Positions 47,128 to 59,009 of a DNA stretch of 64,000 bases are shown here, piece by piece. The first letter of the stretch is position 1, and every line of letters starts with the position of its first letter. The DNA is taken from positions 124,001 through 188,000 of the forward strand of contig CAJQUW010001730.1 in the NCBI GenBank assembly GCA_907163375.1. Reading direction: 5' to 3'. The stretch is from Prostheceraeus crozeri. Lineage: Eukaryota; Platyhelminthes; Polycladida; Euryleptidae. The notes beneath the pieces were generated by a model, which saw nothing but the letters and a program-made list of their open reading frames with translations, searched no databases and was not told the DNA's origin. Made by a program: the position numbers and the translations under genes.

Positions 47128-48011
47128 ATGGCACACGATCAGTTTACCAGAGGTATGGCTATTGGAATGATTCGTTGTGGTAGAAGTTGTGCGAGTTTTG
47201 CCGAAGAGCTGCAACTATCGAGAATCGTTGTTTGGAGGTGGTGGTGTCGATGGAAAGCAGAAGGAGATGTTAAAAAGAAGAAGGGATCTGGTCGACCAAG
47301 AAAGTCTGCAGGAAGGACAGACGCACGTCTAGTTTTAGCTGCAAAGAGGAATAGATTTGTATCAGTCCCAAAGCTAGTCGTATACAAGAAGAGTGCCCCA
47401 AATATAGACTAGCGTTCGAACGGCTTACCGAAGATTGCGAGAAGCTGGAATTCAATCGCGACGACCAGCTATCCTAAATTCATTGAGTTTTGAGCACCGC
47501 AGAAGACGAGTTGTCTGGTGTGATGCCCATCGCCCATGGAAATTACCATCACTGGCAGAAAGTCTTGTGGACCGATGAATCGAGATTCACTCTGGACTTC
47601 AATGACGGTCGTGTCAGAGTGCATCGTCTTCCAGGTGCACGCTTTGTCCCATGTTGTATTAAAGATCACGACAGATATGGTGGAAGTGTTATGCTGTGGG
47701 GTGGCATTTGGCATGGCGGACGAACGACAGCAGTCATCATCAAAGGCACGTTGACTGGAGAGAGGTATCTCAATGAAATTGTGCTTTCTGTTGTTGCCTC
47801 AGTGGTCAGGGTGAAGGATCTCGTCTTCCAAGACGACAACGCAAGACCACATCGCTCCTCGGCTGTCTTTGCCACTGTTAGGAGATTGAACATTCAAACC
47901 CTTGACTGGCCTGCACGCTCACCTGACTTGTCACCCATTGAACAAGTCTGGGACGAGCTTGGGCGGCGAGTGAGAGACCGCTATTCACTTCCACCGCACC
48001 AGTGTCCCTGA
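47128..48011 (+). pseudogene. Broken Tc1-type transposase (DD34E)
   Basis: Starts MAHDQFTRGMAIGMIRCGRS with a helix-turn-helix (FAEELQLSRIVVWRWWCRW) and a GRPRKS hook, the bipartite DNA-binding region of Tc1 transposases. The next part (VRTAYRRLREAGIQSRRPA, from about 47413) is in another frame. Then WTDESRF, QDDNARPHRSS and SPDLSPIEQVWDELGRRV give the triad, with 34 residues between the last Asp and Glu. At least two frameshifts, one near 47400 and one near 47540, separate the pieces. The C-terminus ends at 48011, with further matching sequence in another frame downstream. Terminal repeats could not be located. Confidence 0.85.
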
Positions 48012-48189
48012 AGATTCTCTCTGAAAGACTGACAGAGCAGTGGCTTCTCCTTGAAACATTCTTCATTCAGAAACTTTGTGAATCCATGCCATCTCGGATT
48101 ACTGAATGTATTGGAGCTAGAGGGGGCACACGCGCTATTAAAGTTGAATCTGCTACATGCGTTGTTTTTCTGTGCTAGCGACTTGGTGG

Positions 48190-50383
48190 AGATTGTGACT
48201 AAATTATCAAGGTAGCATACATACATGTATATATACCAGTCAAAAATGAAAGAAGTTAAGGAAGTAAATGTTTCAAAAATTTTGTCAATGAGTATAGGTC
48301 ATATCATCTGCGTTTCTGGTCAAGTAAATTTTCTTGGAAGATTTCTGAGACTTTGTCATTTAGTGATCTTCAAAACTAAGGCACAAGGTGTGCCAGAGCT
48401 AAGATTTACATGTAGCTCGACGCTCTTCTCTGCCAATCATAATTCTTTCAAGAAGTTGATCTCAAGCACAAACATTTGTGATATACTTGCCTAATGATGT
48501 TGAGGCTCTCATTGCTGCATCAAAGGATTTGATAATTCTAAGTGATACACTTACAGAAAGAAAACAGTAAATTTTTATTACGGATTTTATTGCATGGACA
48601 TAACATTTTTTATGGAGCATCTATGCGTTTTACAATGAATCATTTTCTGTCAGTGAAGGCGAAAATTGGAAACTTGCTGATAAACAAGCAATACAGAAGT
48701 AATACATCCTTAATTGTTGACATTTGCTCAAACAAAAATTGTATTGGAAAAAGTGCGCATCAGCAGGAGGGGTTGGAGTGCGCGCATATAATTTTGAAAT
48801 CGATTCGCATTTTTATCGAAGCAGTATATATATCAGCCTATTTGTGTCCTGCCTTCAATTTTGAAGATCTATCAAATGAATTCAGAAAGCTGCACAAATG
48901 TGACAAAAATTGCAAAAAAAATTCAAAAAAGTGACTTTCGACTTTCTCTGAAAATGTTTCTAGATCCAAATTCCATCCTATTTTAGCTCTTTCACATAGT
49001 GATAAGATGTTAGTTTCCCTAGAAGTCTATATTTCCGCAAAGATGAGAAGGATCGCTAAATGTATTTTGCCAAGCGCTCCATTCAAATGCAATAGATTTC
49101 TGGCCTCTCATAGTCAATCGATGATATTACTGATAGTGATATGATAAAGCAATTATTATTTGTCTATTGCTTTGTAGAAAAACAGGAATAATAAGATATA
49201 AAAAAGGCCTAAAAATTGTGGAATAATAATCAAAAAATCAAATGAATCACCATCCATACCATTTTTATGCAAGAAATCATATCTGTAATAAATGGAAATA
49301 TACAAAGAAATGAATAAGACCAAATAAATGAAGAAATATACAAAGGAATGAAACCAGTCCAAAGAGAAATTGGTGTTAGTCAGTGGATTCGTCTCACTGA
49401 TCCGTGGAAATTTCTCTTCCTTTTCCTGAGTGCATTATTCTACATTTTATGTCTAATAGAGATTCTGGAATGCCCGCTACTGTCAATTTGATATGCACAG
49501 CACTTTTCCTATTTAAATAATATTTGTGATATTCAACAGTTTTCTCAGAAACACCGCATCTGTTTGCCGAAGATTGACGAGAGTCTCCCCGGTTTGCCCT
49601 GTGGCCACTCTGCAGGATTTTCCGCTTCAGATTTTTTCCAATAATTCGCTTGAACAGTGGCTGCTAACCAGCGTGAACAATGAAAAATGATGGTGCAAGT
49701 TGTAGAAGTTAAAGATTTTGTGTAAAAAAGGCAAAAAAGCTTATAGTTGTTTATATTTCTGCAAGCAAATAAAAGGAAATTGTCATAATTTAATCAGAGC
49801 TTCCTTTCACCGGTGCAGGTATCATGAACAAACTAATTCTAAGTATCCTGTACTGCAGCGCTAGTCATTGTTGGTGCTGCATTTTGCAATGCGGAATCTC
49901 ATAGTTTGATACGGAATTACACTCCGACATTAGCAATAAATAACCATTTCTGATTATGACGCTAGAAAAAGAAATTAAGTTATACCTTGAATCACTGATC
50001 AGTTAAGTTGAGTTTCAGAAATAGCAGGTTAATTTGTTCTTTCTTTTAAAATTCAAATGCGCGCTATTTGGCAAACTGCAAAAATATTATAATTATTGAG
50101 AGACAATTACTGTCCACACAACTATTGTGCTTTCCAACATCCCTGTGGCTGGTTGCGTTTCGCCGTTTGTTGCTCTAACAATCATCAAGCAAGTACAGAA
50201 TTACTTATCAGCAAAATCAATATTGATTGAATAACATAGAAATACGAAATCTGCACTCGAGCAAATGTGTACTCGAGCACATCTTTTTCAATTTTCTTGG
50301 GCAGTCGTGTATGTTCTACATTCAGGTGCTAAATAATACCTCTCACCGTACATTTATTACAAGAATTCTGACGGTAGCAGCTA
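48190..50383. other. No gene recognised
   Basis: A minus-strand segment at about 49530-49640 reads LKRKILQSGHRANRG and GVSEKTVEYH, resembling a helix-turn-helix and perhaps transposase-derived, but too short to assign. The remainder is AT-rich without signal. Confidence 0.35.
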
Positions 50384-50629
50384 CAATGTAAACTGTACAC
50401 CGTTAAAAATAGCTAAAATAACTGTTAAACTGCGCAAAAAATATCCGCAAATATCTGTCAAAATGATGACGTCACGACGTGATGAGTGACGACGTAACAA
50501 TTAAAATGCATTCATATCAGATAAAACAAACCTCTGTTTTTGCGGATATTTACAAATTAGACTGTAAAAAACCGCGAAACTGATTTGAGCTGTTAATTTT
50601 AACGGATATTTACAGTTTACAGTTTACAG
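50384..50629. mobile_element. TA-flanked MITE, 246 bp
   Basis: Flanked by TA (50382-50383, 50630-50631). The ends are imperfect inverted repeats containing GTAAACTGTA and, further in, AAATATCCGCAAATAT against its inverse. The centre contains GACGTCACGACGTGATG. A Tc1/mariner-type MITE is likely. Confidence 0.65.
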
Positions 50630-50631
50630 TA

Positions 50632-53142
50632 TATTTAATAAGCGATCCAATTTGAAATAGCAATGTAAATCAACGAACTTTGCTCTGTTTTTGAATAGTC
50701 TTAGATTAAAGTGAATGTCACTTACATGCATTACCGGTACATTAAAAGGAAAGTTATGCATCGAGAAAAGTTGCTGACTTTCCTGTTGTCTGGCCGTCTG
50801 GAAGCACAAAGATAAGTCATTAATCTGCAATTAAATCTCACAATAGCTTACTGAAGCTCCACAAGGGAGTGCACTGAAATATTCTCTTCGGTTAAAATGT
50901 CTGCTGTGGCGTTTTGTTTGATTTTCAATCCCCCTCGAAGCTTGGGGAATTGTCAACAAAACCGCGAGGATTGTCCACGACAACTGTAGGAGATTTGATA
51001 TTGTTGTTGACCGAATTGTGAGCTATTTAGAGTAATTTCAGAATGATTAAGTTATGCAAGGTAATTAAAACTCCCCTTTTTAGTTTAGGCCAATATAATA
51101 AAGTTAAAGTTAAAAGTATGTCAGACAGGCCTTCGGCGTACAGCGCCTGTCTGATAAGTTGTTTGAGAATGATAAGTTGTCGCTCACGGGAGGTCCCCAG
51201 AATTTTGTAAATTGCGGCATTGTGTCATCCAATCCTTCATTGATTGGCAAATAAGCTCATCGTCATTCAATTGCAATTAATAGTAACGACGTGCTATTAA
51301 TTAACTGCTCCGATATTCTGTGCCCGTCTCAATGGAACAGATTACCAGGTGAAATTTCTTTCGGGATACCAGCTTAAATCGTGTCTCAAATTTGTCAATT
51401 TAATAGAGTGACTGCGGGTACAGTTGTCGCCCCTCACCGTCTTTGTTGACAGATACTGCAACCGACATTTTCACCGAAAAGGAAACCCATGATTCTAGGT
51501 TGCGTGAATGAGCGATCAGAAGAAAGTTTCAGAAATCTTTCCGATATTCATGTAAAATCTTTAACGACTGAAAATCGTGGTACATTTATATAAAGAGACA
51601 TTATAATCACCATGATTCTGTACAAAATGATTTGATGAAGCTGCCGGTACTTTCTCACTCTCAACCATTATCATGCTGCACTATAGTTTTCAGTGGACCA
51701 TGCATATCCACGACGTGCTGCAGTTTTCAACAACTCATCGGCCTATAAACCCATAAAATTTTGTAATGACTCCTCACAAACGCTAACGATTCTATCCTCT
51801 GATAAAGATTCCACCAATCTCCGATTACGTGAGACAATTTATATAATTAAAGTATGTTTCATTCCCATTATGATATGAGACTCTATTCTTCAAAATAATG
51901 CTTTATTTCTAACCATAATTATTTAATTCATCATAGAGATTAGTGGTGCAATACACGAAATATATCTAGGACTGTGAAATTAGTGAAATTGTCTAAAATA
52001 ACTGAACTTTATTTTCTTTACCGATGCCGAGAAAATATAGCACTGCTTTCAAATGGTGAACATGCTATAAATCAGATAGAGTAATTTATTCTCATACTTG
52101 AAGAAAATAAATCACTCAGACCTTCGGTCTTCGTGCTTTATCCTCTTTAAGGATTCGTAAAATGTACTCTATCTAATGCACAAACGTAAGCCACCTTTTA
52201 ATGCCAAACAGAGTTAGACAGCTATATAGAGACTTCCTATTTCGTTGACTCAGATGCATTTCTCATGCCTTCTATCACAATCATATTTCTTAATTCACAT
52301 CACATTTTTCCATCTTCTATGTCAGGTCATTTAACAAAATGCTAATGGTACAATGTACCTTTCTACTATGTACCTTTGTACTTTGTACCTTTGTTCTTTG
52401 TACTTGTACCTTTCTGCCTTATAGATCCCACTTTTCCATTCTTGCTCTAACAATTTTTGCATAGATTGTATTGTCATTTTGAATCTCTTATATACTGACG
52501 TGCATTTTAAATCTAATTCTGTATTTTCATAAATTCACTACCTGAAGATTCACTACCTACTATAGACATTGTAGAACAACGCTTCATTGCTGAACATAAG
52601 GGACTGGGTAAAGGAAGGCTGTTGTTGCAACATCCATTCGTAAAATTCCATGCGTCTGTCTACATCATCTTCATGCAGCTCTTGCACCAGGTGCACTGTG
52701 TATGGATGAAACTTACGCCTTTTATGGATGAACTAATGCACGACTGACAACACATTCTTGGCTCCATTTGCGAAATGAATCAGCTCTGCATTGATGCAGA
52801 AAATACATTGAACAAAATGGTGGCTGGTTTGAACATCTTTTATGACTTTCCAGAATCTAATTCTTTACATAATGCTGTAATTTCTGTAAAACATTTTGTA
52901 TCTTGCAGAAAATATCTGTAACCTATTCCATGTTTCAGTGCTAACTCAATAAAATGGATTGTCCTCAAAGTGGACACGTTGCCCGTGGGAAATTGAAAAC
53001 TAAGTAACCACACCTTTATGTTATTGAGTTAAGCTGATCAATTTCCAGAGATATAAAACATTCAAAGATATGAATCGGTTTATAAAAGTCAGTACATTAT
53101 CGCATGTGAGTCTTACACATGCCATCATTCATAGCAGGGTTG
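50632..53142. other. No gene; minor repeats
   Basis: Contains a small hairpin near 51124-51153 (CAGACAGGC..GCCTGTCTG), an inverted repeat with AGATAGAGTA ends at 52076-52174 and the minisatellite at 52349. Otherwise anonymous. Confidence 0.45.
52349..52420. repeat. Minisatellite, 15-bp unit
   Basis: About four to five imperfect copies of TGTACCTTTGTACTT. Confidence 0.75.
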
Positions 53143-53216
53143 GAACCGGCCGCCGGCCCGGCCCGGCCAAAATCTTTGAAGACTGGCCGGCCGATCACCC
53201 ATTACACCGGCCGGTC
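53143..53216. repeat. G+C-rich hAT-type terminus
   Basis: Begins CAGGGTTGGAACCGGCC, matching the start of the hAT-like element at 7972-9452, and is followed by runs of CCGGCC unlike any neighbour. No opposite end was found, so this is a solo or truncated terminus. Confidence 0.45.
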
Positions 53217-54668
53217 ATTCTAATAAGGCTTATGTCGACGATTGACAACATTCATTCCAGACTTAGGCATGCCGTCAGTTGAAATATAATTGCAGCATTG
53301 TAGGAGTGCGATAACATAATTTTGGAATCAACTGATGAACATGAACAATGAACATCATTTTTTTGATCCCAGACCTACGACGGTGAAGCATGACTATGAG
53401 GAGACCAACTTTGACATACATGCGTGCTTTTATTCCGATTTTCTTGCCTGAGATTAGCTTGCATGTACAATTAATGTCTATCAAATTTAAACGTTTCAGA
53501 TGCCGTTTTTTCATGTTCAATTTGATGAAGAAGTGCGCTTTAGAAGATGTCAAAATCTAAACGCAGGATTATGAAAAAGTTGCAACAGTATAACAACGAA
53601 ATAAGTTCCCGGACTGATGAAACATCTCCAGTAAAAGTTACGACAGCTAAAATAGCCTAAATATACAGCACGGTGTGTCAGAAATCGATTTTTGCGAAAA
53701 AAATTCTCCACTCATTTTTTTTTTTTGATTTTTAGACTTATTAGGTCCTAGCAACTTGCACAAACGCAATTTAAAAAAATCTACCGACATCTTCGCAAAT
53801 GAGAGCCAATTTTCAAAATGGCGACTAAATCACCGCTATTTTGCTAGTAACATTCGGTGATTTGATCCCTCTACTACAGAAAAGTCAATACGAAGTCCCT
53901 AGTACTAATATTGTGAGAGAATACATGTCACTGATGTCATGCATGATAGTCGGCAAAATCATCTATGAGCTATAGCCAAACTATGACGTCATCATTCAAA
54001 ATGGCCGCCGAAAATGCGAAAATACTCTATAACACGAAAACTAGTGGTTTTAGGGCACAATAATGTATTACGAATGGATATAAAGTAGACTATTCTCTTT
54101 CAAACAAGATCATTTTTATGTCTCTACGATGTGTGTGTCTGACATAATGATGTCATCAAGCAAAATGGCCGCCACCAAAAATATTTCAATGCTTTTTATC
54201 TCGAAAACTAAAGGTTTCAGAGCCCAATAATGTATTACGAATGAATATGAAGTCGTCTATTCTCTTTCAAACAACACCATTTATACGTCTCTACAGGTAA
54301 GTTGTGTGTATCTCATGTAATGGCTTCATCATTCAAAATGACCGCCCATACAAAGAAGTCCACAATATTGTATTCCCTTTCAAAGTTCAAAACACACTCC
54401 AACTACTCGTACTTCGTTCGCTCGCGATGTGTTTCATTAACAATCAGTGGTTGACCCGTGCTGAACTATTGCATAGAGCTCATGCAGATATCTATGAATG
54501 ACACTATTTCGCGACAAGGTTTTCTGATTTGAATATTCAAATTCTATTAAACAACTGCACACTATTTCTAAGGCATTTTGAATTAGTCAAGATCACTGTA
54601 TCACCGTTTGACTTCGAGTTCGGCATGCCTACCTTTCGACGCAATCACGAAGAAAGTAGGTCTGTTCT

Positions 54669-55199
54669 TTGTATTATGCAGTATGTATGGAGAAAGCGAA
54701 GGATATGCGCCGCTTAAATGACTCTCACTATGATATCATCGAACAATACTGCATTCATGGCTTCGATCGCTCTGATGAACGTCTCCCTACATCAGTTTGT
54801 GGAACTTGTCGAATCATTCTGCAGGATTACAAGAAAGGGATCTTCAAGAAAGAAATATCGGTTTTCGACCATTCTAAAATTGCCTTATCTTACATGTACA
54901 TGACAAGATCAAGATCAGAGGAAGTTTGTGACTGTGTCGTTTGTCAGACACCAAGACATTGTCCAAATTTCGGCGACAGGATTTCTCATGGAATTAAAAA
55001 GCCAATTGGAAGACCGAAGCTTGACCGTGCTACTCCGTGTATTCCAAAAAGTCAGAAACTGTGTATAACGTGTCTATCTGTTTTATCCCGTGGTAAGCCC
55101 CATTCGTTGCAATCTAGAGACGAGAATGAGAAATTTGAGCAACTTCGCTATGTCATCAAATCAGACCGAATCATTCGCATCCAAAGTCATACTGGATAA
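54669..55199 (+). CDS. RAG1-N-terminus-like cysteine protein of the Chapaev element
   Basis: Open from 54660 to a stop at 55197. Residues read CIHGFDRSDERLPTSVCGTC, then CDCVVCQTPRHCPN, a basic KKPIGRPK stretch and LCITCLSVLSRGKPHS. Paired CxxC motifs with this wording (PT..C..C near the first pair, C..C.T.R at the second) resemble the zinc-binding region before the RING of vertebrate RAG1. They also resemble the related protein reported from an Aplysia transposon (N-RAG-TP). In the element it is presumably the DNA- or partner-binding N-terminal part of the transposase. No ATG opens the frame near its start, and an upstream stop at 54657 suggests that an exon boundary or decay removes the true N-terminus. 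Assignment is by motif only. Confidence 0.6.
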   Translation: MYYAVCMEKAKDMRRLNDSHYDIIEQYCIHGFDRSDERLPTSVCGTCRIILQDYKKGIFKKEISVFDHSKIALSYMYMTRSRSEEVCDCVVCQTPRHCPNFGDRISHGIKKPIGRPKLDRATPCIPKSQKLCITCLSVLSRGKPHSLQSRDENEKFEQLRYVIKSDRIIRIQSHTG

Positions 55200-55524
55200 G
55201 TGCTCGGCAGAAGGCGATGGTTCGCCTGTTATGTATGCCTGCATGTAATGTTAATTCTGGATTCAGTTGCTTTCTTAGAGCTACACTGTACGTGAGATGA
55301 CTACTTTAACGAACTTGTATGAAGATGTAGGGTCCAGTTGTCACATCTGGCTATAGGCTATTAATAGACCTATATAATGAACATATGGACCTACATAATA
55401 TTCCACTTTCACAAATGCATAATGTTCAGCTTGCATTTTTAAAACATCACTCGCTTCTGTGCATGCATCAATTTGAACTTCCGAAGGATTATTTGAGACA
55501 ATTCATGCCTGGTTGATGCATTTA

Positions 55525-55600
55525 CAGTAATACCTCGATATCTCGCCCCTCGTTATCTCGCCACCCTCGCCTCTCGCCCTCGCCAAGTAAATTCGAGACC
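55525..55600 (+). repeat. Pogo/Tigger-like terminus
   Basis: TACAGTAATACCTCGATATC followed by CTCGCC words resembles the left terminus of pogo/Tigger elements. It is a solo end inside the Chapaev element and no partner was found. Confidence 0.35.
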
Positions 55601-55708
55601 GAATCCTATATGAGTCTGTTAAATTTCCCCTCGCTATGTCGCCTCAAAAAGTGCATGTGTCTACTTGACGGCACAGCTTCCATTTGATTTGCCTGTATTT
55701 CCTTCCAG

Positions 55709-56017
55709 GTCGTAGCAGCTTGCTTTGGAAATAATTTGGATCCCCAATGCAAGGAGCACATTGAATGTTTCAAGACTGCGTTTGCGGACCTCGGCCTGAG
55801 AGTAACGCCGAAAATTCACGTAGTCATGCATCATATCCCTGAGTTCTGCGAATCAACGCAAAGAGGCTTGGGGCCATGGAGTGAGCAGGCCTCTGAGGCA
55901 GTGCACCACGATTTTCTTTCCACGTGGAACCGCTTCAAAGTAAAATCGATCGACTACCCTGACTTTCATACTCGATTACTTCGAGCTACATCTGCTTATA
56001 ATGGATTTCACTTGTGA
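55709..56017 (+). CDS. C-terminal exon of the Chapaev-type transposase
   Basis: A strong acceptor (TGTATTTCCTTCCAG, ending 55708) precedes an open segment that reads VVAACFGNNLDPQCKEHI, KIHVVMHHIPEFC, GLGPWSEQASEAVHHDF and ends TSAYNGFHL. The SEQ.SEAVHHDF..W block also occurs in many invertebrate repeat-derived hypothetical proteins. I take it as the C-terminal part of the same transposase as the upstream cysteine exon. It lies just inside the right terminal repeat, as expected for the last exon. Confidence 0.6.
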   Translation, partial: VVAACFGNNLDPQCKEHIECFKTAFADLGLRVTPKIHVVMHHIPEFCESTQRGLGPWSEQASEAVHHDFLSTWNRFKVKSIDYPDFHTRLLRATSAYNGFHL

Positions 56018-56593
56018 AGTTTTTGATGAATGATTTATTCATGATAGTAAATGTTTTGAAATATACAGCATATAGATATTTTGAGTGGCGGCCATTTTGC
56101 TTGATGACGTCATTATGTGAGATACACACATCGTAGAGACATAAAAATGATCTTGTTTGAAAGAGAATAGTCTACTTTATATCCATTCGTAATACATTAT
56201 TGTGCCCTAAAACCACTAGTTTTCGTGTTATAGAGTATTTTCGCATTTTCGGCGGCCATTTTGAATGATGACGTCATAGTTTGGCTATAGCTCATAGATG
56301 ATTTTGCCGACTATCATGCATGACATCAGTGACATGTATTCTCTCAAAATATTAGTACTAGGGACTTCGTATTGACTTTTCTGTAGTAGAGGGATCAAAT
56401 CACCGAATGTTACTAGCAAAATAGCTGTGATTTAGTCGCCATTTTGAAAATTGGCTCTCATTTGCGAAGATGTCGGTAGATTTTTTTTAAATTGCGTTTG
56501 TGCAAGTTGCTAGGACGTAATAAGTCTAAAAATCAAAAAAAAATGAGTGGAGAATTTTTTTGGCAAAAATCGATTTCTGACACACCGTGACAG

Positions 56594-57549
56594 ACTCGAA
56601 GATTCATTCATAGTAAGTAACCGGAGCCTTATATGAACACCACCTTCTTTTCCTCGTTTTTTAAGCGCAGCAAAGACGCCAAAAATTTTCATCTCATTGT
56701 CATTCGATCAATTCGCCAAATTTCACATCTGTCGGCTATCGCCTGTGGTTATTGTTGCGCTTTTACATTTTGAATTCTGAAACACAGCACATTGTGAACT
56801 CGTACGTAGACAATGATTAGGTATGCGGCTTATGTATTTCAAAGTGCCTCGTCTGCTTGTACTAACAAGGCGTGAGGCTCATGAAATTCAAAGTGCCTAA
56901 TCCGTTTGCGTTCACCAGCAATTTTCTCGAAACAGGAATTCACCATTTCACCGAAAAGGAGAACTCACCATTTTAATCAGATGTTTTTGTCGAAGCGCTT
57001 CAAGGATGGACCAATCTACTTGCACTTATAGGTTTAACCCGTCAAAAACGAGTTTTGTCCTTTCAAGATTGATAATGTCATTTTAAAGTGCAGCAGTCGG
57101 AAAGAGTTTTCACCATCCTCTTCAAGTGCATTTTTGTCGGCATAATTACGTAAACTGCTGCTCTTCGTAAACTGCAGCATATCACTTCAAATGCAATATG
57201 AAACAATTAAAGTAATAAAGACGCAGATTTTTCCATATTTTTCTAACTTGTCGAGCCATCTTCATTCAAACTGCTTATAAATATTAAGTGACTTGCACAT
57301 CAAAAACCTGCGTCATTCTTCTTTCTTCCAAATGACCGATCTTTTTCGCATGACAGCACTTCCTTCGAATGTGCTGCATTTGACTTGGCAAATGGGGGGA
57401 ATAAAATCGGATGCTTAACTGATTTGCTGTTGTTGGATTCATGCTACAAGGCCCTACGGAATAGTCACAGCACACCTTTGTCAGTTGCGCTCGTGTAGAA
57501 AATGATTGAATCCTCTGACTTGAACAAATAAATTGCAAATAATGCAAAT
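56594..57549. other. No gene recognised
   Basis: AT-rich. A minus-strand open frame at 57284-57559 has no recognised motif. Confidence 0.45.
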
Positions 57550-58740
57550 AATAATACAATTATTTATATGGATTATGTAGAACAGAGAGCTCTAACTATT
57601 ATTAAAGATAAATACGGTATCATACCCGTTATTTATAAAAGATACATTGATGATGTGATCTTGGGACCGCTCCCCAGAGATAATGAAATGTTCACAAATA
57701 TATTAAATGCCTTTAATTCTGTAGATAATAGCATAAAATTTACAATGGAGATTCCAGAAGAGAATTCGCTGAACTTTCGTGACATAACTATTAATAACAA
57801 TTTCTCATATAAATGCTTCAGCAAACCTTGTCACTCGGGTATAGGCTTGCGTAAAGATAGTTGGCTACCGAATTACATCAAAGATAATTTTGTACGTAAT
57901 AGTATTGAATACGTCCACAATCGTTGTTCTAATGATGCGATGATGCGGATTTCTCCAAATCATGTACTATTATGGAAAATAGAATAAAACAAAATGGATT
58001 CAAGTTTGACAGTGCTAAATATAAAGTTCAAAGTATACATACATGTAAGACGAACAAAAATGTTCCCGACGAAAGTCAAAAGGTGTCAGTAACTTTAGAT
58101 TATATCAACGACAGTATGTTACGAAAATTAAATAAATTAAATAATAAGTACAATTTACCCGTTAGAATCGTTTCTAAACCAGGTAATTACCTCATTTCAA
58201 CAGTAAATAATAATTGTAAAAATAAATTTATTTGTAATTGTGATATCTGTAAAGTTATCGCACCTAAATATAATTGCAATGATAAATACTTAATTTATAA
58301 TTTTTCTTCTAAGCTTTGTAACAAAAGCTATATAGGCCAAACATGTCGACCTTTTCGATATCGTTTCCAGGAACATAAAAGAAGTATTTCACACCGAGAC
58401 TGCAAAAGTGCACTTAGCGATCACAATCGTAAAGACCATCCGAATAAAGTGATGAGTATTAATGACTTTAACTGCAAAATAATCAATAAACAACGCAATG
58501 CGATATCTACTAGGTTGGCTGAAGATCGCTATATTGCAAAGAGCATGCCACAAATGAACAGACGTCATGAACAGATGTGAAGAGTTGTCCTACCTTTTAC
58601 TTCATATATTTAAGCACTCTTGGAGATATACATAATCAACCCTTGAGACTGTTCTATCGCGACGAAACCGGTCGGGTGTATTTTATACAATTTTAAAATA
58701 AAATCCTCGTCATAACCTTGGGAGCGCTAAACTTTTTTTG
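57550..58740 (+). mobile_element. Penelope-like element fragment 1 (RT and GIY-YIG)
   Basis: The element is 5' truncated. The reverse-transcriptase palm is recognisable from IPVIYKRYIDDVILGP (catalytic Asp pair) on to about 57985. A second reading frame from 57972 carries the linker with a cysteine pair region (CNCDICKV) and the GIY-YIG endonuclease (KLCNKSYIGQTCRPFRYRF, then EHKRSI and a late RLAEDRY), ending at 58578. This order is diagnostic of Penelope-like retroelements. The RT finger region is missing. The 3' tail to about 58740 includes GACGAAACCGGTCGGGTG, a word of the type found near Penelope hammerhead cores. Confidence 0.85.
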
Positions 58741-59009
58741 ATTTTCTAAACAATGAAGAACCTCCCGTATCGACACACAAACCAATGAACAAATAAAGCA
58801 CGAAATTCCTTTTCAGCCGTAGACGCTAAGTTTCGCCCTACAGTGGCTCGTCAGTACGGTTAGAAATGGATAAAAACACTATCCCAAAATATCCAGAATG
58901 GCTGAATTAGCTGGAGGATTGCACAACAGGTTGCTCTGCGTTTGTTTGTTTAACCTTGCTAAACCGTATGGTTGATAATCGCATAAATTATAGTGCCAGT
59001 TCGCCTGGG
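58741..59009. other. Spacer between two Penelope-like fragments
   Basis: No coding motif. It may contain the 5' untranslated part of the second fragment. Confidence 0.4.

Larger units (their letters stand above)
53669..56589 (+). mobile_element. Chapaev-type (CMC) transposon with 0.5-kb TIRs
   Basis: Terminal inverted repeats of about 505 bp (53669-54174 and 56087-56589) start CACGGTGTGTCAGAAATCG and are nearly identical. The flanking tetramers are ACAG on both sides (53665-53668, 56590-56593). CAC termini and a 4-bp TSD fit the Chapaev branch of the CMC group. Inside the left TIR border a roughly 120-bp module is repeated (54055-54172 and 54223-54345). The centre carries a cysteine-rich N-terminal exon and a C-terminal exon but only 0.5 kb between them, so the catalytic part is missing and the element is an internally deleted derivative. 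Confidence 0.8.

Noticed and set aside
51124-51153. Bacterial-style terminator hairpin
   Set aside because: The hairpin is short and there is no prokaryotic gene. It is likely a small inverted repeat in an animal genome.
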